Shown in pieces: positions 15,335 to 17,320 of a stretch of 17,320 bases of DNA (the first letter of the stretch is position 1; each line of letters opens with the position of its first letter). Source of the DNA: Selenomonadaceae bacterium (lineage in GTDB: Bacteria > Bacillota > Negativicutes > Selenomonadales > Selenomonadaceae); contig JAFPCE010000186.1 of NCBI GenBank assembly GCA_017390245.1, positions 1 through 17,320 of the forward strand, given 5' to 3'. Under the pieces are notes generated by a model. The model was not told the origin of the DNA. It searched no databases and saw only the letters and a program-made list of their open reading frames with translations. Made by a program: the position numbers and the translations under genes.

Positions 15335-15469
15335 ATGAAAAGAACATATCAGCCTAACGTAAGACACAGAAGCAAAGTTCACGGCTTCAGAGCAAGAATG
15401 AGTGACGCAAACGGCAGAAAAGTTTTAGCTCGCAGAAGATTAAAGGGTAGAAAAGTTTTATCCGCGTAA
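15335..15469 (+). CDS. rpmH: 50S ribosomal protein L34
   Basis: A complete 44-residue L34 beginning MKRTYQPNVRHRSKVHGF and ending GRKVLSA. The Arg/Lys-rich composition, the KRTYQPN start and the RMSDANGRKVLARRRLKGR core are characteristic of this highly conserved large-subunit protein. AAGGAGGTG lies 8 bases before the ATG, a near-ideal ribosome binding site for a heavily made protein. It is the first gene of the rpmH-rnpA-yidD-yidC-jag cluster, which in many bacteria sits beside the replication origin. dnaA, often its divergent neighbour, is not seen upstream; a truncated protease lies there instead. Confidence 0.97.
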   Translation: MKRTYQPNVRHRSKVHGFRARMSDANGRKVLARRRLKGRKVLSA

Positions 15470-15490
15470 GATTTGCCGTTGTCATTAAAC

Positions 15491-15604
15491 GATTGAGGTA
15501 TATCCTCAATCCTACAAGTTTAAGATTGCTGTAGGGAACGGTCTTTAAGTCCTTTTATAAAGGGCTTTGGATGGGGCGTTGATGCTCCGGCCGTTCCGTT
15601 TTTT
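15491..15604 (+). terminator. Structured RNA with terminator-like end between rpmH and rnpA
   Basis: Two hairpins come first: GATTGAGG/CCTCAATC (15491-15498 with 15504-15511) and CCTACA/TGTAGG (15511-15516 with 15530-15535). Then a helix GGAACGG/CCGTTCC (15535-15541 with 15591-15597) closes a three-way junction. Its two branches are a 9-bp hairpin (15547-15555 with 15559-15567) and a 5-bp hairpin (15573-15577 with 15584-15588). Six T residues follow (15599-15604). This looks like a partial terminator or attenuator that lowers rnpA expression relative to rpmH. I do not recognise it as a named RNA class. Confidence 0.6.
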
Positions 15605-15628
15605 GTGATACGGAAAGGGGGATTATCT

Positions 15629-15955
15629 GTGAAAAAAACGGTTAAACTCAACAGAGAGTTTGTCTATGCGTACAAAAAAGGCAAAAAGATAGTCTCCGAT
15701 TGCTTTGTTTTTTATTATTACAAAAACAGAAAGCAAACATGCCACCTTGGAATAACTGTTTCCAAGGCGGTGGGCAAGGCCCACGACCGAAACCGTGCCA
15801 AAAGGCTCATCCGCTCCTCTTACAGAGAGTGTATGCCGCCTCTTTCAAATGGCTACAATATCATCATATCGGCACGGTCAAAGATGGCATATGTACCTTA
15901 TGCAAGGGTACTGTCGTCTATGAAATATTGTATAGAAAAGTCTGAACTTGAATGA
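15629..15955 (+). CDS. rnpA: Ribonuclease P protein component
   Basis: A 108-residue RnpA, the small basic protein that joins the RNase P RNA to cut 5' leaders from precursor tRNAs. The family signature is present as RNRAKRLIRSSYRE (residues 54-67), preceded by LGITVSKAVGKAH, the RNA-binding cleft region. I chose GTG at 15629 because AAAGGGGG (15614-15621) lies 7 bases before it. An earlier in-frame GTG at 15605 directly follows the T tract of the terminator-like structure and has no such site. The protein then begins KKTVKLNREFVYAYKKGK, typical for the family. Its stop TGA overlaps the ATG of yidD (ATGA), showing tight translational coupling. Confidence 0.95.
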   Translation: MKKTVKLNREFVYAYKKGKKIVSDCFVFYYYKNRKQTCHLGITVSKAVGKAHDRNRAKRLIRSSYRECMPPLSNGYNIIISARSKMAYVPYARVLSSMKYCIEKSELE

Positions 15956-16161
15956 AAAAGATACTTATCCACATAATTAAGTTTTACAGAAAAAGAATAT
16001 CCCCTCTTAAAAAGCCGTGTTGCAGGTTTTATCCCTCGTGCTCGTCATATGCACTCGAGGCGGTTACCAAGTACGGAGCACTAAAGGGCAGCTTTCTTGC
16101 TGTAAAGCGTATCTTAAAATGCCATCCGTTTAATGCGGGCGGATACGACCCTCTACGATAG
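15952..16161 (+). CDS. yidD: Membrane protein insertion efficiency factor YidD
   Basis: A complete 69-residue YidD, a small membrane-associated protein that helps YidC insert proteins. The family hallmarks are present: FYRKRISPLKKPCCRFYPSC (11-30), YALEAVTKYGALKG, and the C-terminal CHPFNAGGYDPLR. The amphipathic N-terminus (MKKILIHIIKFYRK) would lie on the inner membrane face. Translation starts at the ATG overlapping the rnpA stop by 4 bases. Its own stop overlaps the GGAGG site used by yidC. A perfect 9-base DnaA box lies within codons 5-8. Confidence 0.95.
   Translation: MKKILIHIIKFYRKRISPLKKPCCRFYPSCSSYALEAVTKYGALKGSFLAVKRILKCHPFNAGGYDPLR
15965..15973 (+). promoter_or_regulatory. Perfect DnaA box inside yidD
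   Basis: TTATCCACA matches the canonical high-affinity DnaA box exactly. It lies in the coding start of yidD. One 9-mer can occur by chance, but the gene neighbourhood is often close to the origin. Confidence 0.45.
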
Positions 16162-16173
16162 GAGGAATATACT

Positions 16174-17124
16174 ATGGGTTATATATACAGAGCCTTTGGC
16201 TTTATATTAAAATCAATATATGATGTGTTTTCTAATTACGGTATTGCCGTAATACTTCTTACACTTGTAATCAAGCTCATTGTGCTTCCGCTTACTCTCA
16301 AGCAGCAAAAGTCTATGACCAAGATGCAGAGAATTCAGCCCAAGCTCAAAGAACTCCAGGAAAAATACAAATACGACAAAGAGAGAGCCAGCCAGGAAAC
16401 TATGAAGCTCTACAAGGAATACGGAGTAAACCCTATGGGCGGATGTCTCCCGCTTCTTATTCAGTTCCCGATACTTATCGCTATGTACAGGGTTATTCAG
16501 CAGCCTGCAGAGTATGTGCTCGGCTACGGCAAAAAGGCACTCGAAGGCCTTTATAAGACATACGAGATTTCGTCGAGAGCAGCAGGTGCACAGATTGAAC
16601 TTGCAGAAAAGTTGGGTCTCAACTTTGACTTTTTCGGTCTTGACCTTGCACGCACACCGTGGACAGAGTTTTCCGCATTTTTAAGCGGCAAGGCAGGAGC
16701 CATTGCACTTACAGCACTTATTATACCGATACTTTCGGGTGTTACAACCTATCTTACAAGTAAGATAACCACCCTTATGAACAAGGACAAAAATGCCGAT
16801 ACACCCAAGGCAGAGGCAAAGCCGCAAAGAATTCTCTCTCCCGACCAGAAGAAAGACCCCACCGAAAATCCCGGCGAGAGCATGACAAAATCTATGACAT
16901 ACTTTATGCCGTTTATGACATTGTGGCTTACATTTACATTCCCTGCGGCACTTGGCCTTTACTGGACAATATCCAATGTACTCACCCTTGTGCAGACGGT
17001 GGTATTAAACGGATATTACAACAAAAAGCTCGCAAAAGAACTCGAAGAGCAGGACAAAATCCGCGAAGCAAAAATCCAGGAAAAAATAAAAAAATATAAT
17101 TTGAAAAAGAAAAAAAGAGGTTAA
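16174..17124 (+). CDS. yidC: Membrane protein insertase YidC
   Basis: A 316-residue YidC/Oxa1/SpoIIIJ-type insertase that places proteins in the cell membrane, alone or with Sec. Order of parts: first core helix (about 23-42), a charged cytoplasmic hairpin (44-85, MQRIQPKLKELQEKY), second helix around GGCLPLLIQFPILIAMY (89-105), helices at about 173-196 and 242-280, and a Lys-rich tail (KKYNLKKKKRG) suited to ribosome contact. The polar groove residue, usually Arg in this family, is Lys34 in LLTLVIKLIVLPL. There is no signal peptide lipobox and no large periplasmic domain as in Proteobacteria, so it is the Gram-positive type. A Pro/Lys-rich hydrophilic stretch (203-237) sits before the last helices. 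GGAGG (16161-16165) precedes the ATG by 8 bases. jag begins 2 bases after the stop. Confidence 0.96.
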   Translation: MGYIYRAFGFILKSIYDVFSNYGIAVILLTLVIKLIVLPLTLKQQKSMTKMQRIQPKLKELQEKYKYDKERASQETMKLYKEYGVNPMGGCLPLLIQFPILIAMYRVIQQPAEYVLGYGKKALEGLYKTYEISSRAAGAQIELAEKLGLNFDFFGLDLARTPWTEFSAFLSGKAGAIALTALIIPILSGVTTYLTSKITTLMNKDKNADTPKAEAKPQRILSPDQKKDPTENPGESMTKSMTYFMPFMTLWLTFTFPAALGLYWTISNVLTLVQTVVLNGYYNKKLAKELEEQDKIREAKIQEKIKKYNLKKKKRG

Positions 17125-17126
17125 TT

Positions 17127-17320
17127 ATGATTAATACAATAGAAAAATCAGCAAAAACCAAAGACGAAGCAATAGAGCTTGCTTTAAAGGAACTTGGCAT
17201 AACTATAGAAGAAGCAGAGATAGAAGTTGTAGAAGAAGGCTCAAAGGGATTTTTGGGATTGGGCGGCAAGGACGCCACAGTTAAGGTATCGTTCAAGGAT
17301 TCCTGCGAAAAGAGAGCAAA
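17127..17320 (+). CDS. jag: RNA-binding protein Jag (KhpB/EloR), N-terminal part
   Basis: The first 64 codons of jag; the gene runs off the window. The visible part is the Jag-N domain: KTKDEAIELALKELG, then EVVEEGSKGFLGLGGKDATV, whose KGFLGLGxK motif is the domain's signature. The KH and R3H RNA-binding domains expected after it lie outside. Jag proteins bind RNA and affect cell elongation and envelope synthesis in Gram-positive bacteria. The gene begins 2 bases after the yidC stop, with AGAGG 6 bases before the ATG, and follows yidC in the usual order. Confidence 0.93.
   Translation, partial: MINTIEKSAKTKDEAIELALKELGITIEEAEIEVVEEGSKGFLGLGGKDATVKVSFKDSCEKRA

Noticed and set aside
15605..15631. 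Earlier GTG start for rnpA at 15605
   Set aside because: It falls right at the end of the U tract and has no ribosome binding site. The GTG at 15629 has a strong one and gives the usual N-terminus.

Overview
The window looks like two pieces of DNA from different bacteria, joined just after base 13347. Bases 1 to about 13350 read like a diderm Firmicute (Negativicutes, Selenomonas/Anaerovibrio-like, by inference). The grounds are a Gram-negative-type RND efflux pump beside Firmicute-like recA, recX and guaA, Leu codons that are mostly CTG and Ile codons that are mostly ATT/ATC. From about 13360 to the end, Ile ATA and Leu CTT/CTC become common and Leu CTG rare. The genes there are the rpmH-rnpA-yidD-yidC-jag cluster of a Clostridia-like genome (Oscillospiraceae-like, by inference), behind a subtilase that has lost its front end. 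A chimeric contig is the simplest reading; a real rearrangement cannot be excluded from sequence alone.

Left part. Bases 1-471 hold the end of a metallophosphoesterase, closed by a hairpin terminator. Next come a secreted SGNH hydrolase and cbiL, a lone cobalamin-pathway methyltransferase, 11 bases apart. A MarR-type repressor (minus strand) diverges from a two-gene RND efflux operon (AcrA-like adaptor, AcrB-like pump). A 10+10 bp palindrome lies between them, so the repressor probably controls the pump. A UUCG-loop terminator ends the operon. Then come recA, with a consensus-like promoter and a LexA-box-like element inside it, recX, a terminator and guaA. Last is a hybrid sensor kinase with an extracytoplasmic solute-binding domain and a C-terminal receiver.

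Right part. The subtilase fragment keeps its catalytic Ser motif and Fn3-like C-terminal region, but not the part with the catalytic Asp and His. A near-perfect sigma-A promoter and a roughly 160-base structured leader precede rpmH. A three-way-junction RNA ending in a U tract separates rpmH from rnpA. rnpA, yidD, yidC and jag then follow as a tight operon; jag runs off the window. This cluster supplies ribosomal protein L34, the RNase P protein, membrane insertase factors and an RNA-binding cell-envelope regulator. DnaA-box-like sites, one a perfect 9-mer inside yidD, suggest that this piece lies near a replication origin.

Three genes in the left part (RND adaptor, RND pump, guaA) very probably start with TTG, as judged from ribosome-binding-site spacing. 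No tRNA, rRNA, CRISPR array or insertion sequence was seen. No stretch without a gene is longer than 300 bases.
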